Shown: piece by piece, positions 26,010-37,600 of the stretch
How positions within the stretch are numbered: the first letter of the stretch is position 1
Layout of the letters: each line of letters starts with the position of its first letter
DNA from: Lates calcarifer
Taxonomy: Eukaryota > Chordata > Actinopteri > Centropomidae
NCBI RefSeq assembly: GCF_001640805.2
Contig: NC_066848.1
Span: forward strand, 6,260,575-6,324,574
Length of the DNA: 64,000 nt
Direction of reading: 5' to 3'
Notes under the pieces: model-generated
Databases searched by the model: none
The model's input: only the letters and a program-made list of their open reading frames with translations
Told to the model about the DNA's origin: nothing
Translations under genes and position numbers: made by a program

Positions 26010-26225
26010 AGAGGAGAAGGAGACAACAGCGACAGATTTGGAGAGGAGAGGGAGCAAGGGAGGGGATGAGAGGGGAGATGAGGATGCAGGCGTAGAGAGT
26101 GTCGAGTTGGAGAGGGGGGGGGGGGTTGTGGGATTAAGACCAAAGGAGAGCCCAAAGAAAGGCAGATGGAAGTGGTGGAGTGGAGGGGGTTGGATATGGG
26201 AAGAGGGGGAGGACAAAAATGAGAG
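26010..26225. repeat. polypurine/polypyrimidine tract with 12-G run
   Basis: The plus strand is overwhelmingly G and A (ggagaggagaggga type), with twelve consecutive G at 26114-26125. On the adgrb3 sense strand this is a C/T tract of about 200 bases that ends at the acceptor of the 25899-26005 exon. Mirror-like purine tracts of this kind can form triplex (H-DNA) structures. The plus-strand 109-codon frame and the minus-strand 86-codon frame across it are composition artefacts. Confidence 0.85.
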
Positions 26226-29200
26226 TAGGACAGAAATATTAATTCTTTTCATGAGAGACTTATCTTTCCCTTTTTGTCCATTTCTGTTGCCCATCACTCA
26301 TCATCAAAATTTGATGTCAGCCCATTAAATTTTGCAGTGGATTTGAGGCACATCATAGAAAGAAGAGAGAGAGAGTTTCCACGGGGGAAAGTGCTCCGGT
26401 ATTTGAACAGAATTGGTTTTATATTATGAGCAACAGACACAGGGTTTTAACATACGTACTGTGTGCTGTGTTAATACAAGTTACAGAGGCTTGCTCAAAC
26501 ATGCTGCAGCTCAGCTGTGATAGCTGTCAGGCATTTAAACAGTGATCCCGAAATAGCAGAACCACCCAATATCCACCCACATCCCCATACACATCCTACA
26601 TAGGGGTCCAACATCACACCTTCCCAGCTGTCGACCTGGTGGAGTGCACTTCACACATCACCCCACCGCTCCAACACAGGTGCTTGACATCCTGAAGGAA
26701 AACTCCCACAGTACAAAACATTTCCCCTGGCATCCGCGCTTCACATAAACCCATCGCTATCTCTTGTTCACTCTCTCTCTGTCTTTCACACACTAACACA
26801 CACAGACAGAGAGAGATCAAAACCACACCTCCTACGCCCACCCTCTCCACTGCTACTACCCAGTGATATGCACTAAAGCCATGAGTGCACACAAAACATT
26901 GCTGTATGCCAGGAGCGCCCATGCAGCACCATGAGACAGCCCAGAGGGCAACAGGAGAGGCCCACTGCTTTACACTGTGCTGAGCATTTGTCTCCCTCCA
27001 AACTGGCTTCACCAGGGAGGTTTTATTTACTTTTTCTAATGCAGACCCCCTTTGTTGAGGACATGTGCACTCAAAAGAATGTTTTCACATTTTTATTCTG
27101 TTGTATGTTGGGCCCTCACGCTCAAAAAAGGTGGTAAAAAGTGTATTTTATGATGGCTCAATACCTTGAAATTAGGGATTCTCTTAGTGTTTTGGCTCCA
27201 ACGTTCTTAAAGGTCATTGTAAACTGAGAGACACTGTGTGCTTTAAGTGGAAAGTGGCAAAAAGACAAAAAGCAGTAAAGGTTCTTTTAAAAGCATGAAA
27301 GCTACTCAAATGACAGATGCAAATCTTGTTTGTGTATTGAATTGAAAAATTAGTTTAAATCAACACTTACAGAAAGACTTTTTATAAAATGATGTTAGTT
27401 ATTTGGCCCTCTAATGACCTGTCGTCTGCTTTCATTTTAGTTTTGTACTGAATGATGCAATTTTAATGTGAATTCAGCAGTACTGGAAGATACAAATTGC
27501 CCAAGGCCAAAATCATTTTAAAGTGAAATGCATGGACCAGTGCTCATTTTTTTTGTTTGCACAACAGTTTTTCAGAGAAAATTCATGAATTTAGGGGGAA
27601 AATGTGGTTGTGTATTAGCTGTATAAAACAAAACCTAATACCCCACTTGCTGTCATTTCATAATCAAAACTGTCCATAAGCACTTCTTGGATGTTCCTGG
27701 AGTATGCATTACTACAGTGGGAACTAGTCCATTTTCATAATTCATATTTTCTTTTATTTTTACATTCATATTTAGAAAACACATATATTTTTTTTCAGTT
27801 TGACTTGGATCCCTCTTGGCTTTGATTTGTGTTAACGGTGGGATCAAACAGGGCCAGAGATGGAAACACGAGGCTTTCACTGTGATTTTGCACCAATCTG
27901 TCGTCTGTCCTTGCATCATCAGTGATGTATGTGGAGTAGGTTGACTATGAAATATAGGTCAGTGGAGATGTGCTTGATCAAAACCAAGGCTGCACCCCAC
28001 AGGGGCACTGACCTGTCACTGTCCAGTTTCACAGCATCCTCAACTTGGCCGCCATTAGAGGAGCGTTTTTATTCAAACAATCCTCCCCAAGACAGACGGC
28101 TAAAACAGTGTTTACTGCCTGAGGAGTTAAGAGATAAGACGTGTCTAAAAACACAGTCTGAGAGGGATTTTTGGGGACTTAGTGTGTTGAATATCATCCA
28201 GTGGCGGAAAAACAACACAAATCCTTTTCTTTTGTTAAAAAAATGCATTATTAGACCAGTTAAAAGTGAATACCTTGCATTGAAAAAAGTACTAGTAAAC
28301 TCTGAACATACTTATATGTCAGAAATGAAATTACCACTGTCATTCTAAAGGATAGTGTCTAATTTATTTGCTAGAGAGTACAGGATCATTTTCCTCTGCA
28401 TTAACCTGTGATAAGTTTGTTTAATAGCTTGTGGTTCTGTTGCTTTAATTGCTCCCTCTTTCAGTTGGCTGACTCAAACTTTAATTGATAATTGAGAATT
28501 GGGACTCTCATTAAACATGCAAATAAATAACAGCACATGAGCTTTTACATGCAAAATCTATTCTGCAAAGTAACTTCAGGCATTGTGGAATAAAAAGTGA
28601 GTGTAAACAACAAAGACTGAGAAATTTAAAGACTAAAATCACAGATTTTAGAGTCCTAGACTAGATGCACATTTTACCAGTGCTCAACACATGACATTTT
28701 AAGACATAATAATTATTTAGCCTCATTTCACATTGTACAATAAAACAAAGAGGTGGGAGAATTCTGTGCAATATTTTACTGTATAATTGTAAAAAAAAAA
28801 AAAAAAAAAGAGGGATTCTAATTTACAAGTTTGTGTTTTTTCATTTTCTTTCCCCCTCACACTTTTCCTCATAGCATTTTGCTTCAGCCCTGCACAGTAC
28901 CTAGAAGTCACCCCGTCTCCTCAGGAAAGGATGACTAGTTAGACAGAAGGCTGCTGTAAGTGTGCTTTACGTGTTTAGCAATGTATGAACCTTGGTTTGA
29001 GTGATACAAAGCGAACAAGTTCATCTGCTGTGTGTATGTATCCTCTCGACCCCCCCCTTTCTCGCCTCTGGTGGCAGTTGTCATCCATGATGACCGAGGC
29101 AGTGCTGACGCCCCTACACTGGGTGCTGTTCCCATGATGACCTTGATGACGCCAGTGACTACGGCTGAGTAGGCGCTGATGCCCCTAACACATTTAGACG

Positions 29201-29319
29201 CTTCACCCAAGCAGTCTTACTGCATTCGTGTCGCACATTTTGTTGTGCTGCCTTTGCTGATCAATATTTCATCTTTGTTTACACACTCTCAGCAGCCATT
29301 ACATTTCTGACTGTCCTGA

Positions 29320-29526
29320 AAGGAGGAGGTCTAAACGTGAGATGGTTTGGTTTCTTTTCCCATTTTTCTCATTGAGGGTTTTGTGAGTTCGACCTTGATC
29401 TAATTACAGGTCAAAGGTTGTGAGGTGCTGTTTTCATTTATAGTTTCATGATGTGGGCTTTGCGAAACCTGCTGACACTGAACCTGTGATTAATGGTTTT
29501 AGAAATAAACTTGACCTGACCTGAAC
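29320..29526 (+). mobile_element. 3' end of a decayed LINE/SINE-type retroelement
   Basis: The segment contains gagggttttgtgagttcgac, gtcaaaggttgtgaggtgct, then gatgtgggctttgcgaaac and gaaataaacttgacc, followed by a short tandem tail (ctgac). An ending of the type 'gatt..gg..ttt..aaataaacttgac' with a short repeated tail is typical of 3' ends of teleost L2/Rex-like retroelements and SINEs that share them. No reverse-transcriptase frame is left. The plus-strand orientation follows from the tail. The upstream edge is uncertain. Confidence 0.45.
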
Positions 29527-31251
29527 TATTGTCCATCATAGTCTTTTTTTCTAGTAGTCAGTACCAGCTTTGACATGGGGATGCAATGTACTTAAACATG
29601 AAATATGACGGCTATCTGTTATTCTACCCTTTTATCATGATACTGTTCAGACATTAAAGGTCCTGGTTCTCTTGTAAAGTGATAGAGCACCCTAATATTA
29701 TTACTGTGGATAAATTGTTCTGCATGCTGTACACCCTGTGCATACAGATGTTCATAGTCCACCGACACGAATAGACACAAAGAAGTCAGGTCTGACTTAT
29801 TGTAAAATGCCAGAATGTGTTGACCTACAGGACTGTATATAGATAGCAGCCAGTCCACACATCTCTGTAACAGGATCCAAAGTCATCTGTGTGTAGGAAA
29901 AATATTAATTGTTTGTGTCCAAGGTTGACAAGAATACTTTTAATTTCCCTTTTAAATATAATTAATGAAATGTATTAATGTGATGCTGCTCAGTATAGAA
30001 AAGTAATTAGTCTGACTGTATAAAAGAGATAAGTGTCTCACTCTGACTAACTGACCTGAAGACACCTCTGGGTGTAAATGAAATTCTTAATCAGTAAAGG
30101 TGTTAAATTTCCGACAGCATCATACAAAGAAGAAGAAAAAAACCCACAAAAGTCCTTACTGCAAGCTGGAAATAGCTTTGTAGTGCAGAACAGTTATTAG
30201 CCATAAAACTAATGTCAAGCCGGAAAGCTAATGTCATACTAGTAAATCTTACTCTCCATAACTTTGCCGCAGGTAAGCCATCTGTGAATGACAGTGTGTT
30301 TGCTGCTAAATCTAGTTTGCCAGTTAGCCATTTTATGGCTGTAGAAGAAATGTAAATTCAGAATACCAGACTGTTTCAAGTTTTACAACAGCTTACTGTG
30401 TGAAACCAACATGTAATGTTAGCACCCAACAGCACCTCATTGTCCTGTTGTCTGTTTGTCAGCAAACTGACCTTCAGCAAGAACAAAAGTAGCGTGTATC
30501 GCAGTAGCTTTATCAGAGGTTGCATTCCTTTTTATCGTCTCGCCTCTTTTCCCCCTCCTCTCTCTTCGTTTCAAGAGCTAAGTGTTAGTCTCGCCCTGTT
30601 AGAGAAGTTGCATCCTCTGCTCTAATGCTCCTTTCTCCGTGCACATATTAAAGCTTCTGCTTAATGTCTGAAAACAGACCTTAGTGTGCTTTTCTTCAAC
30701 AATGCTCTCAGACTCACAGTTACCATTTTTTTCCATCCAGTACACAAGCTGGGCACTGATGGGTGTAGCCATGAGTTACATCACTGCATGTGGAAATGGG
30801 ATGAGGGGATGTGTGCTTTCTCCTCAGATGTGGAAACACAATTTTGGTACCATGCAAAGATTAGGTAGGCATCTTAAAAAGCAAAAGGCTTGTTGACTTC
30901 TATGCTAAAGGAAAGCTATTGTTGCAGAGGTCTAGCATTATCCCTCATAATATAGCAAAATTAACAACATTGTGGTATGTATTCAAATACTGACCCTAAT
31001 GTACAACTGCATGGTAATTCTACCATTGTAAAGTGACAGCTGCACTTGTTGCCAAATCAGTGTGATTCAAACAGTCATTCCTTGAAAATAAGTAAAATTT
31101 AGGCCCATCAATCACACTGTCATATAGTTCAGCAAAAGCCAGCATCCACACCATACATATTAAAACGCATTCCACCATTTTATCCCCTTGTATGAGAGGA
31201 CTACTCTTTTTAGTTTACACCCACAGGATGGATCCAAAGTGAAGCAAGACA

Positions 31252-31294
31252 GATAATAATAATCATCATCATCATCATAATCATAATAATAATA
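31252..31294. repeat. (AAT)n/(ATC)n compound microsatellite
   Basis: Runs of taa and atc triplets interrupt each other. It lies about 90 bases on the 3' side of the first HormR exon's donor. Confidence 0.9.
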
Positions 31295-31385
31295 TAAAAA
31301 GACAATCGCAAATTAATCTATGGACCTCTCAGTGCACATAGTGCACAGTTTAGAAATTAAGCAGTGATATTGCTCAAATCCTTAC

Positions 31386-31487
31386 CTGTGGCATTGGGTG
31401 GGCATCTATTAAAGGCCAGTTCTCCTGAGGGTGTCCTTCTCCACACCATTGACACTGCATAGTCCTCAGGACAAATCTCATATGGTG
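31386..31487 (-). CDS. adgrb3: adgrb3 exon: HormR domain, first half
   Basis: This 102-bp exon (34 codons, phase 1 to phase 1) encodes [16 protein letters not shown] through RCPPNATG. It is the N-terminal half of the hormone-receptor motif (HRM/HormR) that precedes GAIN in many adhesion GPCRs. The tryptophan of the MVW segment, two cysteines and an NAT glycosylation sequon are seen. The acceptor is ctcttcag (31495-31488) and the donor ACAG|GTAAG. In the family this domain packs on GAIN; hormone binding is not established. Downstream of it the intron is about 5.4 kb. Confidence 0.95.
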
Positions 31488-32071
31488 CTGAAGAGCAAAG
31501 TGTTACCACATCAATGAAATGAGTTTTTCAGCATTTCCAATATGATGCAACAATTTCTTCATGTTACATATGAGGAAGTATGTAAATATAAGAAATCAAA
31601 GCTGTAGTGTTGGTGAATATGAGTGTGCCATTTAAGGATTATAGTAAAACATACCCTCGTTTTAGTCCCAACTTTTTTGAGTGTGGGCACAAATGTAATT
31701 ATAATGACAATAATAATAAAAAGTTTAATGCTTTTTCTTTACTTCAGAGAATGGAAGTATTAAGTGATTTAATGTTTAAGACTCCACTTTTAAAAGAGAT
31801 TATTTTGGAAGTCCCACAGTAAGCTTTAATCATACATGCATTACTCAGTATGTCCATCACTAGTATCTCAGTTTCTTAATTTATTGGAATATATCCATAC
31901 TTATTCATCCCTCCTCTGTATCCGCTTATCTGCATCTCCTCCTCAGATTCTGTTTTAACTGATCTTATGTAACGAGAAATGTCACTCACTCCACAGAGAT
32001 AATTATCTCCCCACTTTCATTCAGCTTCTCTGTGGTCACTTAAATTTAAGCCTTATTATCCTTTGGCTCAC
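31488..32071 (-). other. adgrb3: adgrb3 intron
   Basis: A 584-bp intron, the shortest seen, with nothing beyond AT-rich sequence. Confidence 0.85.
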
Positions 32072-32236
32072 CTGGGCAGCGCTGGTCACTGCACTTTCGG
32101 ACTTCCTCTCCGGTGCCATCACACTGCTGTCCAGTCACTGCTGCCCCCTGACACACTCTGGCTCGCCTCTGCCATCCGCCATCGCACGACTTAGAGCAGC
32201 CGCTCCATGGACCCCAAGGATTCCACTGGCCGTTAG
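32072..32236 (-). CDS. adgrb3: adgrb3 exon: thrombospondin type-1 repeat 4
   Basis: This 165-bp exon (55 codons, phase 1 to phase 1) begins [14 protein letters not shown] and ends CSDQRCP. It contains W-x-x-W-x-x-W-type spacing, six cysteines and CSKSCDGG. Here Ser replaces the usual Thr of the O-fucose site, as in the recalled mammalian TSR4. The acceptor is gttttag at 32243-32237 and the donor CCAG|GTGAGC. It is the last TSR; the HormR domain follows after a 584-bp intron, the shortest in the window. No methionine opens this reading frame, so it is easily missed by start-codon searches. Confidence 0.96.
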
Positions 32237-34120
32237 CTAAAACAGAATCACTCTCGGTTAGAAACAGATACTCTCAGAGGCATAAAATCTGCTAATAAAC
32301 TAACAGAATATTAACTAAGATTATACAACCCTATTGCATGATATTTATCTAATGCCATTCAAGCTTTTAATGAGCGTGTGACATCCAAAATATATTTTTT
32401 TATTACATGTATTTCTTTTGCTATCCATGCATTCAGTTTGTAGATGCAGTTTGTTAGTAATATTCCAAAAATGAACAAGATTACTTTGAATAATCAAGAG
32501 AATGTGCGTTTTATGGGTAAGACGCTGCTGTGTGAGTGGTGATTATTCGCCTCACTTTGCCTATATTAAAACACATTTATGCTGAAGTTTCCAAAACAAG
32601 CAGCATGTTTTATGCCCTTGTGATGAACACTGTTAAATTGTGCATTAGACAAAAAAAAAAACAAAAAAAAAAACAGATGCACCCCTTCAGCGATGTAGTA
32701 AATCACATGCCCTTGTCTGAATGGAAAGGTACGACACCCTGTGAGCAGGAAACACACTCTGCTATCATTTGAACCTCCACTTAGCCCCTGCTTCACACGT
32801 GTGAGGCTATTTCATGTCCTACAACTAACCTCTGTCAGGATTGCTTCCGGAAGGGAAAAAAAGGAAAGAAAGAAAGAAACCATTGTGATCTGTTGACTAA
32901 AACTATCTGAAAGACACTGATCAAATCCCAGCAGATACTGAAGCCTCTGCCCCACATCAGAGCAGCTGATTCCTTGGTCAAGCTCATGTGTTTCAAAGAG
33001 CTCACTGTGCCAGCAGTCCTGAGGAAAATCTTTCAAATTTCTAACACATAACATTGATTCAAAATTCAGGCCTTTTTTGTAGTTACTAGGCAGCTTTTTA
33101 AAGCTTTATTCTGTTATTCCTGTTGCCCTTTAGCACACTAAGTTACTCAAAGACATACAGTATTTGACTATATCTGAAACAAAAACATTAGATTTACCTT
33201 GGAATTCTTTTTTTGTTCCACAAACCACTGTGATGCCTCTAGAAGTCATGGACATTGTGCAGACTTGTTAAATGATGGCTAAGACTGTGCTGTCTCACTA
33301 ACATTTGATCTCTTACCTTGGAAACAAATAAGAATTTCTAAATAGGTAGGCCTCATCAAATGAATAAAATTGTATAATGCATCCTCTCACGGTGAGGCAA
33401 ACAGCAGCATCGCCTGCTTCATTATCATACGCACAAATTAAAAATATGCATTCACAAGCATTTACTGCTGTTTTAGTGGTCCAAGAGAGCGAAAGGTTGG
33501 CTGAGTGGTTACACAACATTTCCACTGACTTTCAACAATTTGAGAGGGATCTCTTTGCCACACACATACCAGTGAAATACAGAGAGAGAAAAAAATGCTG
33601 TTTTGTGCTGCTACAGTGAAAATTGCGTCAGGAGATTATGAGAGTGTTCAGGCCCTTCATATGATCAGACAATTCAAAGCCTGATGGAGACTACTAAGCT
33701 GACATCTTTGAGCCTCTAATACATCTATGATGTTGACAGACAGTTTGGACAACTAACCCTGAATTATGTGAAAGGCATACAGTATATCTAACTGGATTTT
33801 ACAAATCCAATTGATAGACCATGGTCTTAGACATTATTCTTGATTCTTAAAACACAGATTTGATTCTTGCTACAGAGCTTTTCAGTACACAACAGAGAGA
33901 GCAAAACAGTTCAGTAAAATCAGGCTCCATATTTAATCTTTTAAAAATTAAATAAAAGTTAAATCTACAGTTCACAGGAATGATTACGGTGCGCATGATT
34001 GTAATAATGATTATGACAATGTGGGATGGTGTGTTTTTGTCATCCTTTTCCCCATTTCAAATTATGATTTTGAATTTAGACATCAAAGCGGATATAGAAT
34101 TAAGAGGCTCAGGATTTTAC
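32237..34120 (-). other. adgrb3: adgrb3 intron
   Basis: A 1.9-kb intron between TSR4 and TSR3 with an A-rich imperfect repeat at 32650-32674. No gene or mobile element was recognised. Confidence 0.8.
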
Positions 34121-34285
34121 CTGTGCAGTCAGGATTATGGCACTCTCTGCTTTCTGCCCAGTGACCGCGACACTCAGATCCCCCATGGGCGGCCGCTGAG
34201 CACTGCCTGGTCCTCTGCTGAGTGCCATTGGCACAGGTCACCGAGCAATCGCTCCAAGAGCTCCACTCCTGCCACTGTCCGTCCA
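34121..34285 (-). CDS. adgrb3: adgrb3 exon: thrombospondin type-1 repeat 3
   Basis: This 165-bp exon (55 codons, phase 1 to phase 1) runs from [14 protein letters not shown] to CHNPDCT. It has the tandem tryptophans, six cysteines and CSVTCANG with a fucosylatable Thr. The middle [16 protein letters not shown] is nearly as in the recalled mammalian BAI3. The acceptor is gcctcag and the donor ACAG|GTAAAA. Its length equals that of TSR2 and TSR4, as expected if the TSR exons arose by duplication of a symmetrical phase-1 unit. Confidence 0.97.
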
Positions 34286-35110
34286 CTGAGGCACCAACCA
34301 CAACCCAACAAGCATGTCCCAAGTGGAGGGAAAAAGAGGGCAGACAGAAATGGGAGGAGATATTCAGATGACTATTCCCTCTCAGATTGAAAGCCAATAA
34401 AACAGACATTGAGTGGAAAGCAAAAATAATAATAATAATAAAAAAGAAGTTACATGACTACTGGTAGATTTTGGGGAATTGTACTGCAGCTTAGTTTCTG
34501 CTTTGGTTTTTTTTTACAGGTTAGAATTCCCAAAACAGCTAAAGGCAAAAGGAGAATAACACATATAAAATGGAATATCCCCATATTAAGATTTAGATTA
34601 CTACTATGTCAAAGGCACAAGCTGCAGACACTATTTGTTAGCTGCCTTCCATTTTCCATGTGTGGGCAGAGGGAAAGCATCTGGGACTGAGTGGTTTTCA
34701 CTGAGTCTGTTACCAGAGCAAAGCTAACATTTACTGTGTGGAAAAACTCATCATCACTAATCTGCTTACCATTCTCAGGCAATTGCGGGTAAGTGATTTT
34801 GACGTCAGTATCACAGTATTGACTCTCAACAGGGTTTCCTAAACCGCATTATTGTGTAAGCACTATTACTTACTAAATGCACCACAAAATGCAGTCATTT
34901 GTTTTTTTTTTTACTCACCTTTCTGTATTGATTAATGATTACATAGACGTGTATAAGGTAAACTGCTACCATTCTCAAGAGAAACTTCTGAAATGATTTT
35001 ATGATCATCTTTTTGATTTTACCTTTTACATTCCTCTCATCTTCATGCTTTTCGAAATAATTCTTGATATTGCTAGTTTTTAATATATTCAGAGATCAGA
35101 TAGATAATAC
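34286..35110 (-). other. adgrb3: adgrb3 intron
   Basis: An 825-bp intron between TSR3 and TSR2 with a short (AAT)n run near 34426-34441. Nothing else was recognised. Confidence 0.8.
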
Positions 35111-35275
35111 CTGGGCATAGGGCTATGTTGCAAAGCTTAGTCTGGGTCTCAGGTCCGTCACAGGCCCTGCCTCCATGCTGGGGAGGGGCACACATCCTAG
35201 TCCTAGTGCGGTGCCCTCGGCCACATGTGAATGAGCACAGGCTCCACGGTGACCACTCCTCCCATACACCATGTA
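35111..35275 (-). CDS. adgrb3: adgrb3 exon: thrombospondin type-1 repeat 2
   Basis: This 165-bp exon (55 codons, phase 1 to phase 1) begins [14 protein letters not shown] and ends CNIALCP. It has the W-x-x-W pair, six cysteines and CSFTCGRG, which fits the O-fucose consensus. The run of alternating Arg and Thr after the second cysteine (RTRTR) is the layered Trp-Arg core typical of TSRs. The acceptor is cccgcag at 35282-35276 and the donor CAG|GTATTA. The open frame continues past both splice sites for some distance, so the boundaries come from splice consensus, phase and the known domain edges rather than from stops. It is about 6.3 kb downstream of TSR1 and 0.8 kb upstream of TSR3. Confidence 0.97.
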
Positions 35276-37214
35276 CTGCGGGCATAGAAAAGGCGTCAGG
35301 CCTAATCAATGTCTCTGTCCCTGCTATAGCATAAACAAAGCCATAACAAACTGCACTGAGCCATAAATGAAATAAAATCAATCAAAAATAATTAGCAACA
35401 AAACTAATGTAAAGTAAAACACTGAGCACACAGACAGTGTGTGGCCTCACAAAACCTCAGCCACAAGCTTCAGTCACCTCTGAACATTTACTGTTCTTTA
35501 TCATGTACACAATAATAATAAATACTAATCCACAGACAACACTACAAACAGAAGTGAAGATACAGAATATTACAAAAATGTTAATCTTTCACATGGCAGT
35601 TTCAATATACTGAACAACAACGACAAGAATCCCGTCTTTCTAACCAAAGGTGTGGGTGAGGAGCAGCAGGTCTGCCCACTGTTACAGTTTCTTGAGTCTT
35701 CTTGGTTGACTGGGAATCTAATAGCTGTGGACCCTCAGGTTAATGTGGGCTGACTATGGTTCTGCAAATCTGTCATTACACCAACATACTAATCATGGTT
35801 ATACACCAAGCAGACAGCTGTAACCTGGTCCCAGACCTCTGAATGACTGGACACATTTTATGTTTAGTCGAGTGATTGGTAATTAAATGGCCACTCAGAC
35901 TAAATAACAGCCTAAACAGCCCAAATCCAAAAGGAAATTTGTCATTAAAAATGCTTGTTGATATGTTTCATATGGTGTTTTCTTATTAGGTGTATATGCG
36001 TGGGCAATTAATGCTGAAAATGTTTCAAAGGCTAATTATTTTCTCTTGATTAAAGTCATTCTACATCCCATGTGGCATATTGTTTTTTTTGGACCCTTGG
36101 GACATAGTGCTACAGCAATTATTCAATCAAAATATTAAACCTAACTTAGAAAGGTACATTAAAAGCAACAACAGTGAAATGTTCCATTTTCAAAGTTTAG
36201 ATCTTTGGATAAACAAATTAAAAAAAAAAAAAAACTTATTTAAAGGATAATTCTGGCATGCTTTGAGTTTCTAATGATTCCCTTTCTGTTTAACTACACT
36301 GTAGATAATTTCAAGCACATTCATTGCTTAAATATAATGCTATCAATAATTAGTCATTCTTCCCCATGTGAGTGGCTTATCCAAACACGCATTTTGAAAT
36401 AAATACTCTCTCAAAATGATTAGTTGTTTCCTGACAAAAGTGCAACTTTTAAGCTATCACTGTTTTTTCCATATAATCTTAAACAATAGCTGGCTAAGGG
36501 CATCATTCCTTTCGCATCTTGCATCTTCGTTTGTGTGTAAGCTTAACTGGGTTCTGGCTGACAGATGGTGAGTCTTCATAGAACTGCAGAGAGTATTTGT
36601 TATTTCCCTCTCCAAAATTTGACTTTGGAAAGGGAAATATGGAAATCTGAGAGGCAGACAGAAGTAAGACACCTCCTGTCTTGTCTTGGCACTTGCAGTG
36701 TTCCTACAAATGTAAATGTGCATAGTGATGTGAATGACAAACAGACTTCTTTCAAAATGTTAAAGTTTAACCTCTGATATTAGTTTTTGAGGCAACTGCT
36801 GGCTTCTTGATCCCAGCGATGAAGTTCATTTACTGAGAGAATTAAAGGCTCCAAAATGAACTTTAAGGGGATGGAAATTGTATCAAACCCAAATCACACT
36901 GGAGTCATTTTTTATTTTTTTGTATGAGAAGTATCTATCTAAAAATATTGCTGCAAAATCCTTGTTTTCTAACCAGCTAAAATAGTGCACAGGGAACTGC
37001 AATAGGAATAACAGGCTGACATGGGTGCAGCCGTATATATTTTCAGGCATTTGAAGAGGAGCAGAATTTATAGAAATTGGCAGCAGACGCAACATATCTC
37101 ATGGCCTTTTATCATCTGTTGATTGTAAATGGGATTTAAGAATTTGGACATCTATGTCTGACTACTTTGTCTACAGGGAATTCAGAGAGGTCACTGTCCA
37201 CAGCTCACGCAGAG

Positions 37215-37600
37215 GCTTAAAGTTACTGCAGTACAATAGTTGGATCTCAGGATCAGTTGTAGAGTGGTTGGATCATAGAATCAAGCCGATGGTCTGCCAT
37301 GAGGGGGGCTACCGTCTGTCCCAGCCCTTGCCTCGAGGCGCTGCTTTGATGCTCTTAGCTAAGTGTCCCGTGGTGGCTGAAGCATTTACTTTGAAAATTT
37401 GAGTTCAAAGCAGGCAGTAACCACAGCTAGCAATGATGGAATAGGATTCTGCTTCTTTGTGTGTTTTTTCTCTGAATTGCGGCCCTGATTTACAGGGACG
37501 GCCATGAGCAATCGCATTGTGCTGCGAGAGGTGAAATTCTTGGATCAGCACAAGATGGTGGCCAAGGCAAATACATTTGCCAAGAATGTTTTCATTAATT
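37215..37600 (+). pseudogene. 18S ribosomal RNA pseudogene fragment
   Basis: The plus strand follows nuclear small-subunit rRNA for about 385 bases, from ttaaagttactgcag through the variable V4 region to catttgccaagaatgttttc at about 37574-37593. Other recognisable blocks are accgtctgtcccagccc, gatgctcttagct, tttactttgaaaa, ttcaaagcagg, gatggaatagga and gaggtgaaattcttgga. Many differences are CpG decay: the true rRNA ggaccggcgcaagacgg reads ggatcagcacaagatgg here. About 28 extra bases near 37253-37280 echo the preceding gttggatc block. It cannot be functional rRNA: it is a fragment, decayed, and antisense to adgrb3 in its intron. The 82-codon frame at 37154-37402 is mostly its translation. 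The left edge could reach about 37198. Confidence 0.9.

Larger units (their letters stand above)
26006..31385 (-). other. adgrb3: adgrb3 intron with polypurine tract and LINE/SINE-like tail
   Basis: A 5.4-kb intron inside the HormR domain. From its 3' end (low coordinates) it holds: the polypurine tract 26010-26225; a 19-A run at 28791-28809; a CpG-richer block at about 29045-29215 with two near-repeats of gctgaygcccct; a retroelement-like 3' tail at 29320-29526; and the (ATC/AAT)n tract at 31252-31294. Frames of 132 codons (26614-27012, minus) and 139 codons (27929-28348, plus) have no recognisable domain and are not called. Confidence 0.75.

Noticed and set aside
26614..27012. 132-codon frame on the minus strand
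   Set aside because: No recognisable domain, biased composition, and no splice context linking it to adgrb3; it lies in ordinary intron.
27929..28348. 139-codon frame on the plus strand
   Set aside because: It begins in a slightly GC-richer stretch and ends in AT-rich sequence. I recognise no domain, and no promoter or splice partners are visible. Kept as chance or a decayed repeat.
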